DNA of 64,000 nucleotides from an uncultured Odoribacter sp. (GCA_900541415.1 UQJP01000009.1:1-64000), one strand, 5' to 3'. Shown: positions 50,521 through 60,146, counted from the first letter of the stretch. The notes: a model not told the origin generated them from the letters alone. Numbers and translations: made by a program.

Positions 50521-51516
50521 ATGAAAGAGTTACTATATAAAATGTTTGAGCATAAAAACCTGACCAGGGAGGAGGCCAAACAGGTTTTACTGAATATTTC
50601 GGACGGAATGTATAATGAGTGCCAGTTGTCGGCATTTATGACAGTGTTCCTGATGCGGAGCATCACTACGGAAGAACTGGCCGGATTCCGGGAAGCGATT
50701 CTCGAACGCCGGATTGCGATCGACCTGGACGGGACGGATGCGATCGATATTGTAGGTACGGGCGGGGACGGAAAGAATACGTTCAATATCTCTACGGCGG
50801 CTTGTTTCGTGGTGGCAGGAGCCGGTTACCGGGTGATTAAACACGGTAACTACGGAGCCAGTTCCGTGAGCGGGGCTTCGAACGTGTTGGAACACCACGG
50901 AGTGAAGTTTTCGGCAGACCCGGCTTGCTTGCAGCGTTCGCTGGACGAAAGCCGTATGGCTTACCTGCACGCGCCCTTTTTCAGTCCCGCGCTGAAAAGT
51001 GTGGGGGGCGTACGGCGCGCACTGGGAGTCCGCACATTTTTCAATATGCTGGGGCCGCTGGTCAATCCGGTGATGCCGCAATACCAGTTGTTGGGAGTAT
51101 ATAATTTGAAATTAGCCCGTTTGTATAATTATATTTATCAGGAGAGCGGTATTCATTATACAATAGTTCATTCTTTGGACGGATACGACGAGGTGTCATT
51201 GACTTCTCCTTTCAAGGTGATAGACAATTCGGGTGAAGATATTCTGACTCCTGAACAGGCGGGGTTTGCAGGATGCAGCGAAGAAGAGCTGTCAGGTGGA
51301 GATACGGTGGCGGAGGCTGCCCGGATTTTCGACCGGGTGCTGGAGGGAACGGCCAGCAGCGGCCAGATCAATTGCGTGGTGGCGAATGCCGCTTATGCCA
51401 TTAAAACCCTGCGTCCTGAGAAATCGCTGGCGGAGGCTGTGGCAGAAGCCCGGACTTCCATCGACAGTGGAGAAGCGAAAAAAGCATTTGAAAAGTTTGT
51501 TGAATTAAATTCCTGA
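50521..51516 (+). CDS. trpD: anthranilate phosphoribosyltransferase
   Basis: Adds phosphoribose from PRPP to anthranilate. The 331-residue protein has the PRPP and Mg motif GTGGDGKNTFNIST near residue 80, KHGNYGASS near 105, and FFNMLGPLVNP near 160. It is not fused to TrpG, unlike in enteric bacteria. Forty-two bases after trpG and four before trpC. Confidence 0.96.
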   Translation: MKELLYKMFEHKNLTREEAKQVLLNISDGMYNECQLSAFMTVFLMRSITTEELAGFREAILERRIAIDLDGTDAIDIVGTGGDGKNTFNISTAACFVVAGAGYRVIKHGNYGASSVSGASNVLEHHGVKFSADPACLQRSLDESRMAYLHAPFFSPALKSVGGVRRALGVRTFFNMLGPLVNPVMPQYQLLGVYNLKLARLYNYIYQESGIHYTIVHSLDGYDEVSLTSPFKVIDNSGEDILTPEQAGFAGCSEEELSGGDTVAEAARIFDRVLEGTASSGQINCVVANAAYAIKTLRPEKSLAEAVAEARTSIDSGEAKKAFEKFVELNS

Positions 51517-51520
51517 GATC

Positions 51521-52300
51521 ATGACCATATTGGAACAAATATTAGCAACGAAGCGTGAGGAGGTGGAAAGCCGTAAAAAACAGATTTCTGCCGGGCAGCT
51601 GCTCGAAACAGCCCATGCCGGGCGGAAACGCTTGTCGATGCGGCATGCGCTGGAAAGTTCTCCCTATGGAATTATTGCCGAGTTTAAGCGGAAATCGCCT
51701 TCCAAAGGATTTATCCACCGGGATGCCGATGTGGCGCAAGTGGTGAGTGGTTACGCAGCCAGCGGGGCTGCGGCCTGTTCTGTGCTGACGGATACGCTTT
51801 ATTTCGGTGGTAACCCGGAAGATTTGATGCGTGCGCGGGCAGCTGTCGATATTCCTTTATTGCGGAAGGATTTTATCGTCGATCCTTATCAGCTGGCGGA
51901 AGCGGCAGCCTGGGGAGCCGACGTGGTGCTGCTGATTGCTGCCGCCCTGACTCCGGGGCAATGTCGTGAATTGGCGGAAGCGGCTCATGAATTGGGGTTG
52001 GAGGTGTTGCTGGAAGTGCACCATCAGGATGAGCTCGACAGGATTTGTGAACAGGTGGATATTGTGGGAATCAATAATCGTAACCTGGCTACTTTTGCGA
52101 CCGATATTTATACTTCTTTCGAGCTGGCGAAACAGATTCCGGCTACTTTCCTGAAAATTTCGGAAAGCGGCATTCATTCGATCGATACGGTGATGGCTTT
52201 ACGGGATGCGGGATTCCGGGGTTTTCTGATCGGGGAACGTTTTATGAAGGAATCCAGTCCCGGAGAAGCTTTAAAAAAGTTTATTAGTCATGCTGATTAA
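51521..52300 (+). CDS. trpC: indole-3-glycerol-phosphate synthase
   Basis: Closes the indole ring from carboxyphenylamino-deoxyribulose phosphate. The 259-residue TIM barrel has the catalytic FKRKSPSKG near residue 54, LLRKDFIVDPYQ near 115, EVHHQDEL near 170, GINNRNL near 188 and SESGIHS near 215. It is separate from TrpF, with which its 3' end overlaps by 11 bases, which suggests coupled translation. Confidence 0.96.
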   Translation: MTILEQILATKREEVESRKKQISAGQLLETAHAGRKRLSMRHALESSPYGIIAEFKRKSPSKGFIHRDADVAQVVSGYAASGAAACSVLTDTLYFGGNPEDLMRARAAVDIPLLRKDFIVDPYQLAEAAAWGADVVLLIAAALTPGQCRELAEAAHELGLEVLLEVHHQDELDRICEQVDIVGINNRNLATFATDIYTSFELAKQIPATFLKISESGIHSIDTVMALRDAGFRGFLIGERFMKESSPGEALKKFISHAD

Positions 52301-52910
52301 GGTTTGCGGAATGCGGGAACCGGAAAACATGGCCGCTGTGGCTTCCCTGGGGCCCGATATGATGGGATTTATATTTTATCCTTTGTCTCCGCGTTATGCC
52401 GGAGGGTTGCCGCCGGAAGCGGTGCAGGCCCTGTCGCCGGGTATTCAATCGGTGGGGGTATTTGTTAATGAGGATGAAACGGTGGTTCTTGATACGGTTG
52501 AACGGTATAACATTCCTGTTGTTCAGCTACATGGTGCAGAATCTCCCGAATATTGCCGGAAATTCCGGGAAAAGGGATTTCGGGTGGTGAAAGCCATTGG
52601 GATCGGGACTGAGGAAGACCTCCGGCTGTGTGAGGTTTATGAGGACTGTTGCGATATGTTGCTTTTCGATACCAAAAGCCGGAAACATGGTGGTACGGGG
52701 CAGGCTTTCGATTGGAGGCTTTTAGAAGATTACCGGGGAAGTTTGCCTTTTATGCTTAGCGGTGGTATAGGCCCGGACGATATTTTACGGGTAAAGGCGT
52801 TCAGGCATGCCCGTTTTGTCGGGATCGACCTGAATAGCCGTTTTGAGACCGCACCCGGAATGAAAGACGATAAAAGGCTGTCTGCTTTTATAAAAGAATT
52901 GCGCAGTTGA
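52290..52910 (+). CDS. trpF: phosphoribosylanthranilate isomerase
   Basis: Converts phosphoribosylanthranilate to the ribulose form, the step between TrpD and TrpC. The 206-residue TIM barrel starts with the motif KVCGMREP bearing the catalytic Cys7 and has QLHGAE near 83 and GGTGQAFDW near 132, with SGGIGPDDI near 156. Its ATG lies inside the end of trpC. Confidence 0.95.
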   Translation: MLIKVCGMREPENMAAVASLGPDMMGFIFYPLSPRYAGGLPPEAVQALSPGIQSVGVFVNEDETVVLDTVERYNIPVVQLHGAESPEYCRKFREKGFRVVKAIGIGTEEDLRLCEVYEDCCDMLLFDTKSRKHGGTGQAFDWRLLEDYRGSLPFMLSGGIGPDDILRVKAFRHARFVGIDLNSRFETAPGMKDDKRLSAFIKELRS

Positions 52911-52939
52911 AATTTAAAATGATATTAAATACAAAAGAT

Positions 52940-53716
52940 ATGATGAATAGACTTACGAAACTTTTTCAGCAGAAAGATAAAAATCTGTTGTCGGTTTATT
53001 TTACGGCTGGTTATCCAAATTTGGACAGTACCGGAAAAGTTATCCGCTCTTTGGAAGCGAACGGAATAGACATGATCGAGATCGGTATCCCTTTTTCCGA
53101 CCCTATGGCGGACGGGGTTGTGATACAGCAAAGCAGCACGAAGGCTTTGCAGAACGGAATGACTTTGCCCCTGTTGCTGGAACAGGTGAAAGAGGTACGG
53201 CAGGATTGCCAGATTCCTTTGGTGTTAATGGGATATTTGAATCCGGTGATGCAATACGGGCCTGAAAAATTATTCCAACATTGCCGGGAGATCGGGGTGG
53301 ACGCGATGATTATTCCCGACCTGCCGTTTCACGAGTATATGGAGCATTATAAGGTTTTGTGCGAACGCTACGATATTCCTTTGATTATGCTGATTACGCC
53401 GGAAACTTCGGAGGAACGTATCCGCCTGATCGATGAAAATTGCGGCGGTTTCATTTATATGGTTTCTTCGGCTTCCACTACGGGAGTGCGTGACCGTTTT
53501 ACGGAAGAACAAACCGCTTATTTCCGGGAAATCGATGGATTGAAGCTCCGGAATAAACGGTTGATCGGATTCGGGATTTCCAACCAGGCAACCCGTTCGG
53601 TGGCTTCCCAATACAGTAACGGAGTGATTGTGGGGAGTTTGTTTGTGAAGTGCCTGGGAGGATGTGCATCGGTGGACGAAGCTACTGTCTGTTTGCTGGA
53701 GAAGTTACAGAAGTAG
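52940..53716 (+). CDS. trpA: tryptophan synthase alpha chain
   Basis: Splits indole-3-glycerol phosphate to indole, which is passed to TrpB. The 258-residue TIM barrel has YFTAGYPNL near 16, the catalytic Glu and Asp in MIEIGIPFSDPMADG near 40-54, and the phosphate-binding GFGIS near 207. ATG at 52940 matches the family N-terminus (MNRLTKLF); in-frame ATG 52919 and TTG 52907 would add a non-conserved leader. Last gene of the trp operon. Confidence 0.95.
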   Translation: MMNRLTKLFQQKDKNLLSVYFTAGYPNLDSTGKVIRSLEANGIDMIEIGIPFSDPMADGVVIQQSSTKALQNGMTLPLLLEQVKEVRQDCQIPLVLMGYLNPVMQYGPEKLFQHCREIGVDAMIIPDLPFHEYMEHYKVLCERYDIPLIMLITPETSEERIRLIDENCGGFIYMVSSASTTGVRDRFTEEQTAYFREIDGLKLRNKRLIGFGISNQATRSVASQYSNGVIVGSLFVKCLGGCASVDEATVCLLEKLQK

Positions 53717-53801
53717 GCGTGAAACGCGGAAACGATACGTGTGAGAATGTTCCGGAAAGCCGGGAGAGAAGATGAAAGTTTTGGGAAAAGCCGGAAAATA
53801 A

Positions 53802-53832
53802 TTTGCAATCTGTAAAGGATTTTTTACCTTTG
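53802..53832 (+). promoter_or_regulatory. promoter of the 94-residue protein gene
   Basis: TTTG (53802-53805), exactly 19 bases, then TACCTTTG (53825-53832): a full Bacteroides-type promoter. The ATG is 24 bases downstream. Confidence 0.75.
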
Positions 53833-53856
53833 AGGAAAATTAAATTTTTAGTAGAT

Positions 53857-54141
53857 ATGGCAAGTATTAAGAGATTAAAGAAAGACATCGACTATTTAAC
53901 TTTTTCGGTTGTAGCTGATTGTTTTAATTATAGTATCGTTACCGGAAAAACAAGCAATAACGTGAGTGAGATCGTTCAGCATATTATCGGTTCAAGAAAC
54001 GATTTACGGAAACGTGTTTCTGAAGGCAAGAGAGTGGTTAAAGGTGAAAGAAAAAATTACTATAAAGCCATTTTCAAAGACCTGCTGATCAATGTGGACG
54101 GAGCTTTTACAAAACTCAGCGAGACTGTAAAAGAAAACTAA
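53857..54141 (+). CDS. small conserved helical protein, unknown
   Basis: A 94-residue, Lys-rich protein with two or three predicted amphipathic helices and no signal peptide or cysteine motif (one Cys only, in VADCFNYSI). It looks like a small conserved cytosolic protein of Bacteroidota, but I cannot assign a function. The strong promoter 5' and the clean terminator 3' show that it is its own transcription unit, probably well expressed. ATG at 53857 follows the promoter by 24 bases; the open frame upstream to 53803 overlaps the promoter and is rejected. Confidence 0.8.
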   Translation: MASIKRLKKDIDYLTFSVVADCFNYSIVTGKTSNNVSEIVQHIIGSRNDLRKRVSEGKRVVKGERKNYYKAIFKDLLINVDGAFTKLSETVKEN

Positions 54142-54168
54142 GCAGCGAAACTGTTAAAATAAAAAGAG

Positions 54169-54198
54169 AGAGAATGTTTACGGACATTCTCTTTTTTT
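54169..54198 (+). terminator. terminator after the 94-residue protein gene
   Basis: AGAGAATGT (54169-54177) pairs with ACATTCTCT (54184-54192), six-base loop, then a run of T to 54198. Confidence 0.9.
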
Positions 54199-54242
54199 GT
54201 CGGTTGAAAATGACTATTTTTTTGCCGTAAAATGCAATTGGA

Positions 54243-54950
54243 ATGGACACGATAGAATTGGCCGGTGTAGGTGAAATTAAAGTAAGAAGAAGCGCAAATA
54301 TCAAATTCCTGTCGATCCGGATGGCTCCGGCGAGGGGAATATGGGTGAATGTGCCTTACGGTGTGAGCCGGAGGCAAGTGGAGAATTTTTTGCAGGAGAA
54401 AAAAGAATGGATCCGGCAAACTTCTGCGAAGATGAAAGTTTATGAGCAGGACACCGGGGTGGGGCTGGGAATAGGCGCGGAAGTGAAGACGAAACTGCAC
54501 GTATTGAAGATTGTGGCAACCGGGGAAGAAAAGCCGGGTTACCGGATAGAGGGAAATGTAATCACCTTATCGATTCCTCAAACCACCGATTTCAGCCGGA
54601 TCGAGAAAACGGTGCAGCAGTTCCTGCTGGAAATCTATGTTATGGAAAGCAAGCAATATTTGCCGAAACGGGTGAAGTTTTATGCGGAAAAGTATGGTTT
54701 TAAATATGCAAGGCTTTCTTTCCGCAATAATTTGTCGAATTGGGGCAGTTGTTCACACGATAACAATATCAGCCTGAATATTAAATTAATGAAGCTGCCG
54801 GACGAGATCATCGATTATGTGATTTTGCATGAGCTTTGCCACACCGTAGAGAAAAACCATTCGGCAGATTTCTGGAAATTGGTACGAAAGGTATGTCCCG
54901 ATTGTGATGCTTTGCGTAGCCGTTTACGGAAGTATAACACAAGGGTATAG
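54243..54950 (+). CDS. YgjP-like (DUF45/M48-type) metallopeptidase
   Basis: A 235-residue predicted zinc metallopeptidase of the YgjP/DUF45 type. The zinc motif HELCH is near residue 198, followed by the third ligand region KNHSADFWKLV. The N-terminal part holds the conserved SANIKFLSIRM and GVSRRQVENFL regions, and SWGSC near 165. No signal peptide, so cytosolic. The family is found close to restriction or repair genes in some genomes, but its substrate is unknown. It lies 101 bases after the preceding gene with a terminator between. Confidence 0.88.
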   Translation: MDTIELAGVGEIKVRRSANIKFLSIRMAPARGIWVNVPYGVSRRQVENFLQEKKEWIRQTSAKMKVYEQDTGVGLGIGAEVKTKLHVLKIVATGEEKPGYRIEGNVITLSIPQTTDFSRIEKTVQQFLLEIYVMESKQYLPKRVKFYAEKYGFKYARLSFRNNLSNWGSCSHDNNISLNIKLMKLPDEIIDYVILHELCHTVEKNHSADFWKLVRKVCPDCDALRSRLRKYNTRV

Positions 54951-55000
54951 GAAAATTAATTTTCAGATTGCATTTAACTTAGAATCCTTTTGAAAAGTTG

Positions 55001-55008
55001 TATCTTTG
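55001..55008 (+). promoter_or_regulatory. possible -7 element before mrp
   Basis: TATCTTTG matches TAnnTTTG, 30 bases before the ATG. No TTTG 19 bases upstream. Confidence 0.4.
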
Positions 55009-55037
55009 TTCAAATTTCTAAATAAAAGACTAAAATC

Positions 55038-56123
55038 ATGATGCAGGATCAAGTGAAAGAAATCAGGGATATTTTGTCGGAAGTGAAGTATCCCGGTACA
55101 TCAAAAAATATAGTGGCGTTAGATATGGTTCAAAATATCAGGCTGGAAGGAGATAAAGTGTTTTTTCGGCTGGTGTTTCAGAAATCGAACGATCCGTTTA
55201 TCAGTGCCGTTCAGAAAAAGAGCGAGGCTCTGTTGAAAGAGAAAACCCCTTACCAATCCGTTGAAATTGAAACTGTATTTATGCAGGATTTGGAACGTCC
55301 GCTTTCTTTGGAGAAGGTGAAAAATATTATTGCCGTGTCCTCCGGGAAAGGCGGAGTGGGAAAATCGACCGTTGCTGCGAATTTGGCGGTAGCTTTAGCG
55401 GCGATGGGGCATAAAGTCGGGTTGGTGGATGCGGATATTTTCGGCCCGTCCATGCCTAAAATGTTCGGTTGTGAAGATGCCCAGCCTTATATGACCGAAG
55501 TGGACGGCCACCAATATATTGTTCCGGTGGAACAATACGGGGTGAAGCTCCTATCTATCGGTTTTTTTGTCGATCCGGCTTCGGCTACGGTGTGGCGCGG
55601 TCCGATGGCTTCCAACGCTTTGAAGCAAATGGTGGAGCAGGGGTATTGGGATGAACTGGACTATATGCTGATCGACCTGCCGCCGGGAACCAGCGATATA
55701 CACCTGACTTTGGTGCAGACCGTCGCCCTGAGTGGGGCTATTGTGGTGAGTACGCCTCAGCAGGTGGCTTTGGCCGATGCTGTGAAAGGAATCAATATGT
55801 TCGAATCTCCGGGTATACAAGTTCCGGTGATCGGCTTGGTCGAGAATATGGCATGGTTTACTCCGGCTGAACTGCCGCAAAACAAGTATTATATATTCGG
55901 TAAAGAGGGGGCTAAAAAACTGGCGGAGGAGAAAGGATTGCGCCTGCTGGGGCAGATTCCTGTGGTGCAAAGTATTTGTGACGGAGGGGATAGCGGGAAA
56001 CCCGTGGCTTTGAATCCTGACTCGATTACCGGGGCTGCTTTTATGGAGCTGGCACGGCAGGTGGAAAAAGCCGTGGAAGAGCAGGGCGAAACGGCGAAAC
56101 GGGTAAGAATTACAAAAAAATAA
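55038..56123 (+). CDS. mrp: Mrp/NBP35-type Fe-S cluster carrier ATPase
   Basis: A P-loop ATPase thought to carry and insert iron-sulfur clusters (ApbC/Mrp type). The 361-residue protein has an N-terminal MIP18-like domain (about 1-90), the deviant Walker A SSGKGGVGKST near residue 102, VDADIFGPSMP near 130 and LIDLPPGTSDIHL near 215. The Cys-x-x-Cys that normally bridges a shared cluster at the dimer interface is missing: the region reads GLVENMAWFTPAELPQ. This Cys-free form may be a variant of the phylum. ATG at 55038 or 55041. PorW/SprE-like follows. Confidence 0.92.
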   Translation: MMQDQVKEIRDILSEVKYPGTSKNIVALDMVQNIRLEGDKVFFRLVFQKSNDPFISAVQKKSEALLKEKTPYQSVEIETVFMQDLERPLSLEKVKNIIAVSSGKGGVGKSTVAANLAVALAAMGHKVGLVDADIFGPSMPKMFGCEDAQPYMTEVDGHQYIVPVEQYGVKLLSIGFFVDPASATVWRGPMASNALKQMVEQGYWDELDYMLIDLPPGTSDIHLTLVQTVALSGAIVVSTPQQVALADAVKGINMFESPGIQVPVIGLVENMAWFTPAELPQNKYYIFGKEGAKKLAEEKGLRLLGQIPVVQSICDGGDSGKPVALNPDSITGAAFMELARQVEKAVEEQGETAKRVRITKK

Positions 56124-56193
56124 GAAATACGGATATACCGTTATTACTGCTTATTTTGAAGTGGTATGACGGTATACTGCCGTGTTGTATGGA

Positions 56194-59100
56194 ATGAAGT
56201 ACGCTTTTTACATATCATTGGCCTGTATGGTGATGTTGTGTAGTTGTTCTGTGAAGAAGAACAATTTTTTTTCACGCAATTATCACCAGATGACTACCCG
56301 TTACAATGTTTATTTTAACGGGAATCAGGCATTTAAATCGGGATTGAAAAATATGGAGAACAGGCATAAGGAGGATTATACCAACCTTTTGCCTGTTTTT
56401 GTTTCCAATAACGAACAAACCCGGAATGCTTGCAGTGCCGATATGGATTATGCCATTGAGAAAGCGGCGAAAGCCATCGATAAACATTCTATTACGGTAA
56501 AGCCCAGAAGAAGGAAGAATAAAGATTCGAAAAATTACCAGACTTTCCGCAAAAAGAAAGAGTTCAACAAGCAAATGGACAAATGCTATCTTTTGTTGGG
56601 GAAGGCCTATTTCTATAAAAAGAAATATGCCATGGCAAATAATACTTTCCGTTTCATACAGCGGCAATATGCCGAGGACGATAAAATTATGACGGAGGTA
56701 TCGCTTTGGCTTTTTCGCAGCCTGACCGAAATGGGGCGTTATGAGGAAGCCGAAAAGCAAATGAACCGTTTAGCGGGGGCGGATTTAAACCGGGAGCAAA
56801 GAGAGATGCTGGCGGCGGCGCAAACCGATTTTTATGTGAGGCAGGGGCTATATGCCCAGGCGATTCCTGCGGGAGAAAAGTTGGTGGATAATTGTAAAAG
56901 CTGGAAACGTAAACCGCGCTACAATTTTATGTTATCGCAACTTTATTTGAAGGAGAATCAGGATGCCCAGGCTATGTATGCCCTGAAAAAAGCCGCCCGT
57001 TTCAATTTTAATTATGAGATGGTGTTCAATGCCAAAATAAATATGGCGTTGGCTTATCAAACCGGGGACGGAGCTGTGGGGAAAAAGCTGAACAAGATGT
57101 TGCGTGATCCTAAAAATGTCGATTTTAAGGATCGGATTTATTATGCGCTGGGCAATATAGAGGAAAAGAAAGGGAATGAGCCGGAGGCGATCGACCTGTA
57201 TTGGAAATCGGTGCGCTCAAGTGTGGAAAACGATAATCAGCAGGCTCTCTCTTTTTATAAGCTGGGAGATTATTATTTTAAAAACCGGGATTACATCATG
57301 GCTCAATCCTGTTACGATTCTTGCCTGTTTGCGATGGATTCCAGGTATGAAGATTACGAAAAGCTGCGCGCTTTGGTGACAGACCTGACCAGCCTGGTGG
57401 TGAATTTACGCACGATTCAGGAACAGGACAGCCTGTTGCGTATGGCTTCCCTGCCCGAAACCGAGCGTATCCGCCTGATCGACGAAAAAATACAGAAGAT
57501 TAAGGATGAAGAGAATGCTGCCCGGGAAGCGGAGAAGAAAGCACAGGAGGAACGTAGTTTCTATGAGCGCAACAATATGATCAACCGGGGAAGTGGTTAT
57601 TCGCAGGAAAGCGGAACGGGGGACTGGTATTTTTATAATCCGATGACCATCGCTTTGGGAAAGAATGATTTTAAACGGAAGTGGGGACGGCGGAAACTGG
57701 AAGACAATTGGAGAAGGCAGAACAAGGCAAGGATAGAGTTTACGGAGCTGACCGAAGAAATTACCGGGGAAACGGGAGAAAGTGAAGAAAAAGCAGATGT
57801 CAAAAGCCGGGATTATTATCTGAAAAATATCCCTATCGATGAAGATGCCCGGAAAGTTGCCGAGAAGAAAGTGGAAGACGCTTATTATAAGGCAGGGGAG
57901 ATTTACCTTTATAAGTTCAATGATCCCGAAAAGGCTTTGGAATGTTTCGATGCTTTTATCGGACGTTTTACCGCAGGGAACGACCTGCCTATGGTTTATT
58001 ATATGGCGTATGCCGCAGCAAACCAACAGGGACAGACGGCAAAAGCCGAAAAATATAAGGCGGAACTGATTGCAAAATTCCCGGAAAGTGATTTTGCCAA
58101 AGGTTTGCAGGATCCGGACTATTTTAAGAAAGTGGACGGGGAGTTGAAAGACATAGAGCGGATGTATGAGGAGGCTTATACAAAGTATGAGCAGGTGTAT
58201 TATACCGAAGCATTGGCTATTTGCAACGATATTCTGAAACGTTATCCGGGAAATAAGCTGCAATCCAACGTGTTGTTTTTAAAAGCCATGTGTATGGTCA
58301 ATACGGCTCCGGCGGCAGAGGCGAGGGAGGCTTTGAACCAAGTGGTGGTATCCCGTCCGGGCAAAGAAATTCAGGAGGTCACCAATGCTTTATTGGCCTC
58401 TTTATCGGTGGGGGATGCTCCGGCAATGTATACAGAGGCAGAAATGGCTCAGGCACGGGCGTTGAAGGCCAACCGGAATTGGGTGTTCGATGAAAAAGGC
58501 AATCTCCATGGAGAAGAAGAGAGGGAACTGGCTTATAAAGCGGAGAAAGACAAAGAGTATGCGGTGGTGTTCTTATTGCCGGAAGATTTTTCCCTTATGC
58601 AGGAAACGAGGCTGAAAGCCCGGCTGGCGTTTATTAATGCTGCGGAAGCTGTGGAGGGGAAAAATTATGAGATCGGAAAAGAGGAATTATGGTATAAGAA
58701 AAGTGTTTTCCTAATCCGGAAATTCACCGACTATAAGGAGGCTGAAGAATACCTGAAACGGATCGCTACCGATAAAGCCGTGCTCAAAGCGATAGGAGAT
58801 AAGGGATACCGTATTTTTGCCATCACCGATGAAAATTTGGCTGTATTGAAACGGATGAAAGATGTGGACAATTATGTGGACTTCTTCACGGAGCAATATT
58901 TCGATAATAAAAATGAAGGTGAGATCATAACCGGAAAATTAGGAACGACCGCCCATATTTTTAATTATGCTGAAAATGAGGGGCATAATTTTATGCTTAT
59001 GGTTCCGTTCCGACAGGTGAATACGAAACGGATTGCCGAAGCCCTGCACAATGCCGAGCCCGCATTTACCATGCAGAAGGAGGACTACGATGCGGAGAAC

Positions 59101-59685
59101 GAGTTTATTGTTGTGCGTAGGGTGGGAAATAAAGCACAGGCACTCGATTACTTAAATTCCGTTTTAAAGAATAAGGATATTTTTGATAAATTGGCAGGGA
59201 TAAACTACCAGGCTTTTGTGATTACGGAAAGTAATCAGAAAACCTTGCTGGAGAATGGCTATCTGGATGAATATCTGAATTTTTACGAAGACAATTATCT
59301 GAAAAGTGCAGGCGCAGTCGGGGTGGAAGACGGGGATTTCGTTTATAATAAGGACGTGGCCCACAAGTTTGTGCTGTTCTATTCCAACCAAATCGATCCC
59401 TTTAAGCTGAAAGAAGTGTTTGCCGAGTTTAATTTTGCAGGCCTCACTACAAACAATATGAAATATGATGACACTCATGATTGTATGGTGGTTTCCGGTT
59501 TTAAGAACAAGGATGAAGCTATGCGTTATTTTACGACAGTGGTAAATAACCGGAAATTGTTCAGGCCTTTGCGGAATACGGATTATACTAATTTTGTCAT
59601 TACCGACGTGAACCTGGAGACCGTCATCGGGAAACAGGCCGTGGAAAAATACCTGGATTTTTTTAAGAAATACTATATACGTTAA
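56194..59685 (+). CDS. PorW/SprE-like TPR lipoprotein (type IX secretion)
   Basis: An envelope lipoprotein of about 1163 residues related to PorW/SprE, a periplasmic component needed for type IX secretion and gliding in Bacteroidota. ATG at 56194 gives a lipobox LCSC (Cys18); an in-frame GTG at 56182 is a less likely start. Tetratricopeptide repeats fill about residues 120-380 and 570-760 (for example AYFYKKKYAMANNTFRFI and ALAICNDILKRYPGNK). A charged, Glu/Lys-rich middle (about 420-560) is likely coiled. The C-terminal third has three or so repeats of a 90-residue unit with the theme AxxYLxxVxxN and FVITxxN. tsaE follows 20 bases downstream. Family assignment is by layout and is good but not certain. 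Confidence 0.85.
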   Translation: MKYAFYISLACMVMLCSCSVKKNNFFSRNYHQMTTRYNVYFNGNQAFKSGLKNMENRHKEDYTNLLPVFVSNNEQTRNACSADMDYAIEKAAKAIDKHSITVKPRRRKNKDSKNYQTFRKKKEFNKQMDKCYLLLGKAYFYKKKYAMANNTFRFIQRQYAEDDKIMTEVSLWLFRSLTEMGRYEEAEKQMNRLAGADLNREQREMLAAAQTDFYVRQGLYAQAIPAGEKLVDNCKSWKRKPRYNFMLSQLYLKENQDAQAMYALKKAARFNFNYEMVFNAKINMALAYQTGDGAVGKKLNKMLRDPKNVDFKDRIYYALGNIEEKKGNEPEAIDLYWKSVRSSVENDNQQALSFYKLGDYYFKNRDYIMAQSCYDSCLFAMDSRYEDYEKLRALVTDLTSLVVNLRTIQEQDSLLRMASLPETERIRLIDEKIQKIKDEENAAREAEKKAQEERSFYERNNMINRGSGYSQESGTGDWYFYNPMTIALGKNDFKRKWGRRKLEDNWRRQNKARIEFTELTEEITGETGESEEKADVKSRDYYLKNIPIDEDARKVAEKKVEDAYYKAGEIYLYKFNDPEKALECFDAFIGRFTAGNDLPMVYYMAYAAANQQGQTAKAEKYKAELIAKFPESDFAKGLQDPDYFKKVDGELKDIERMYEEAYTKYEQVYYTEALAICNDILKRYPGNKLQSNVLFLKAMCMVNTAPAAEAREALNQVVVSRPGKEIQEVTNALLASLSVGDAPAMYTEAEMAQARALKANRNWVFDEKGNLHGEEERELAYKAEKDKEYAVVFLLPEDFSLMQETRLKARLAFINAAEAVEGKNYEIGKEELWYKKSVFLIRKFTDYKEAEEYLKRIATDKAVLKAIGDKGYRIFAITDENLAVLKRMKDVDNYVDFFTEQYFDNKNEGEIITGKLGTTAHIFNYAENEGHNFMLMVPFRQVNTKRIAEALHNAEPAFTMQKEDYDAENEFIVVRRVGNKAQALDYLNSVLKNKDIFDKLAGINYQAFVITESNQKTLLENGYLDEYLNFYEDNYLKSAGAVGVEDGDFVYNKDVAHKFVLFYSNQIDPFKLKEVFAEFNFAGLTTNNMKYDDTHDCMVVSGFKNKDEAMRYFTTVVNNRKLFRPLRNTDYTNFVITDVNLETVIGKQAVEKYLDFFKKYYIR

Positions 59686-59705
59686 ATATTCAACGATTGC
59701 AATGT

Positions 59706-60122
59706 ATGAAATGGACGATCAATCATCTGGAAGAAATTAACAATGTCGCTTCTGAATTTCTGGATTTCGTAGGCGATAAAAAGATATTTGCCCTTTACGG
59801 ACCGATGGGGGTGGGAAAAACCACTTTTGTCAAAGCGGTTGCCTCTTGTTTGGGGGTGACGGATGATGTGAGTTCGCCGACTTTTGCCATTGTGAATGAA
59901 TACCGGACAAAAACCGATGAAGCTATATATCATTTTGATTTCTATCGCGTAAATAATATTTCAGAAGCCCTGGATTTCGGTTATGAGGAATATTTTTTCA
60001 GTGGTGACCGTTGCTTTATTGAATGGCCGGAAAAAATAGAGGAATTATTGCCGGAGGATATTGTGAATTGTTATTTTTCGGAGAAAGAGGACGGAAGCCG
60101 GGAGTTGAGTTTATCCTTGTAA
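59706..60122 (+). CDS. tsaE: tRNA threonylcarbamoyladenosine biosynthesis ATPase TsaE
   Basis: ATPase subunit of the complex (TsaB-TsaD-TsaE) that puts the threonylcarbamoyl group on A37 of ANN-reading tRNAs. The 138-residue protein has the Walker A loop GPMGVGKTTF near residue 37, the switch-like SSPTFAIVNEY near 60-70 and the HFDFYRV and IEWPEKI stretches. ATG at 59706 is the natural start (TTG 59697 adds three residues). TsaB and TsaD are not in this window. It lies between the PorW/SprE-like and alanine dehydrogenase genes. Confidence 0.96.
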   Translation: MKWTINHLEEINNVASEFLDFVGDKKIFALYGPMGVGKTTFVKAVASCLGVTDDVSSPTFAIVNEYRTKTDEAIYHFDFYRVNNISEALDFGYEEYFFSGDRCFIEWPEKIEELLPEDIVNCYFSEKEDGSRELSLSL

Positions 60123-60146
60123 GAGCTATTAATAATTTGGAAGATT

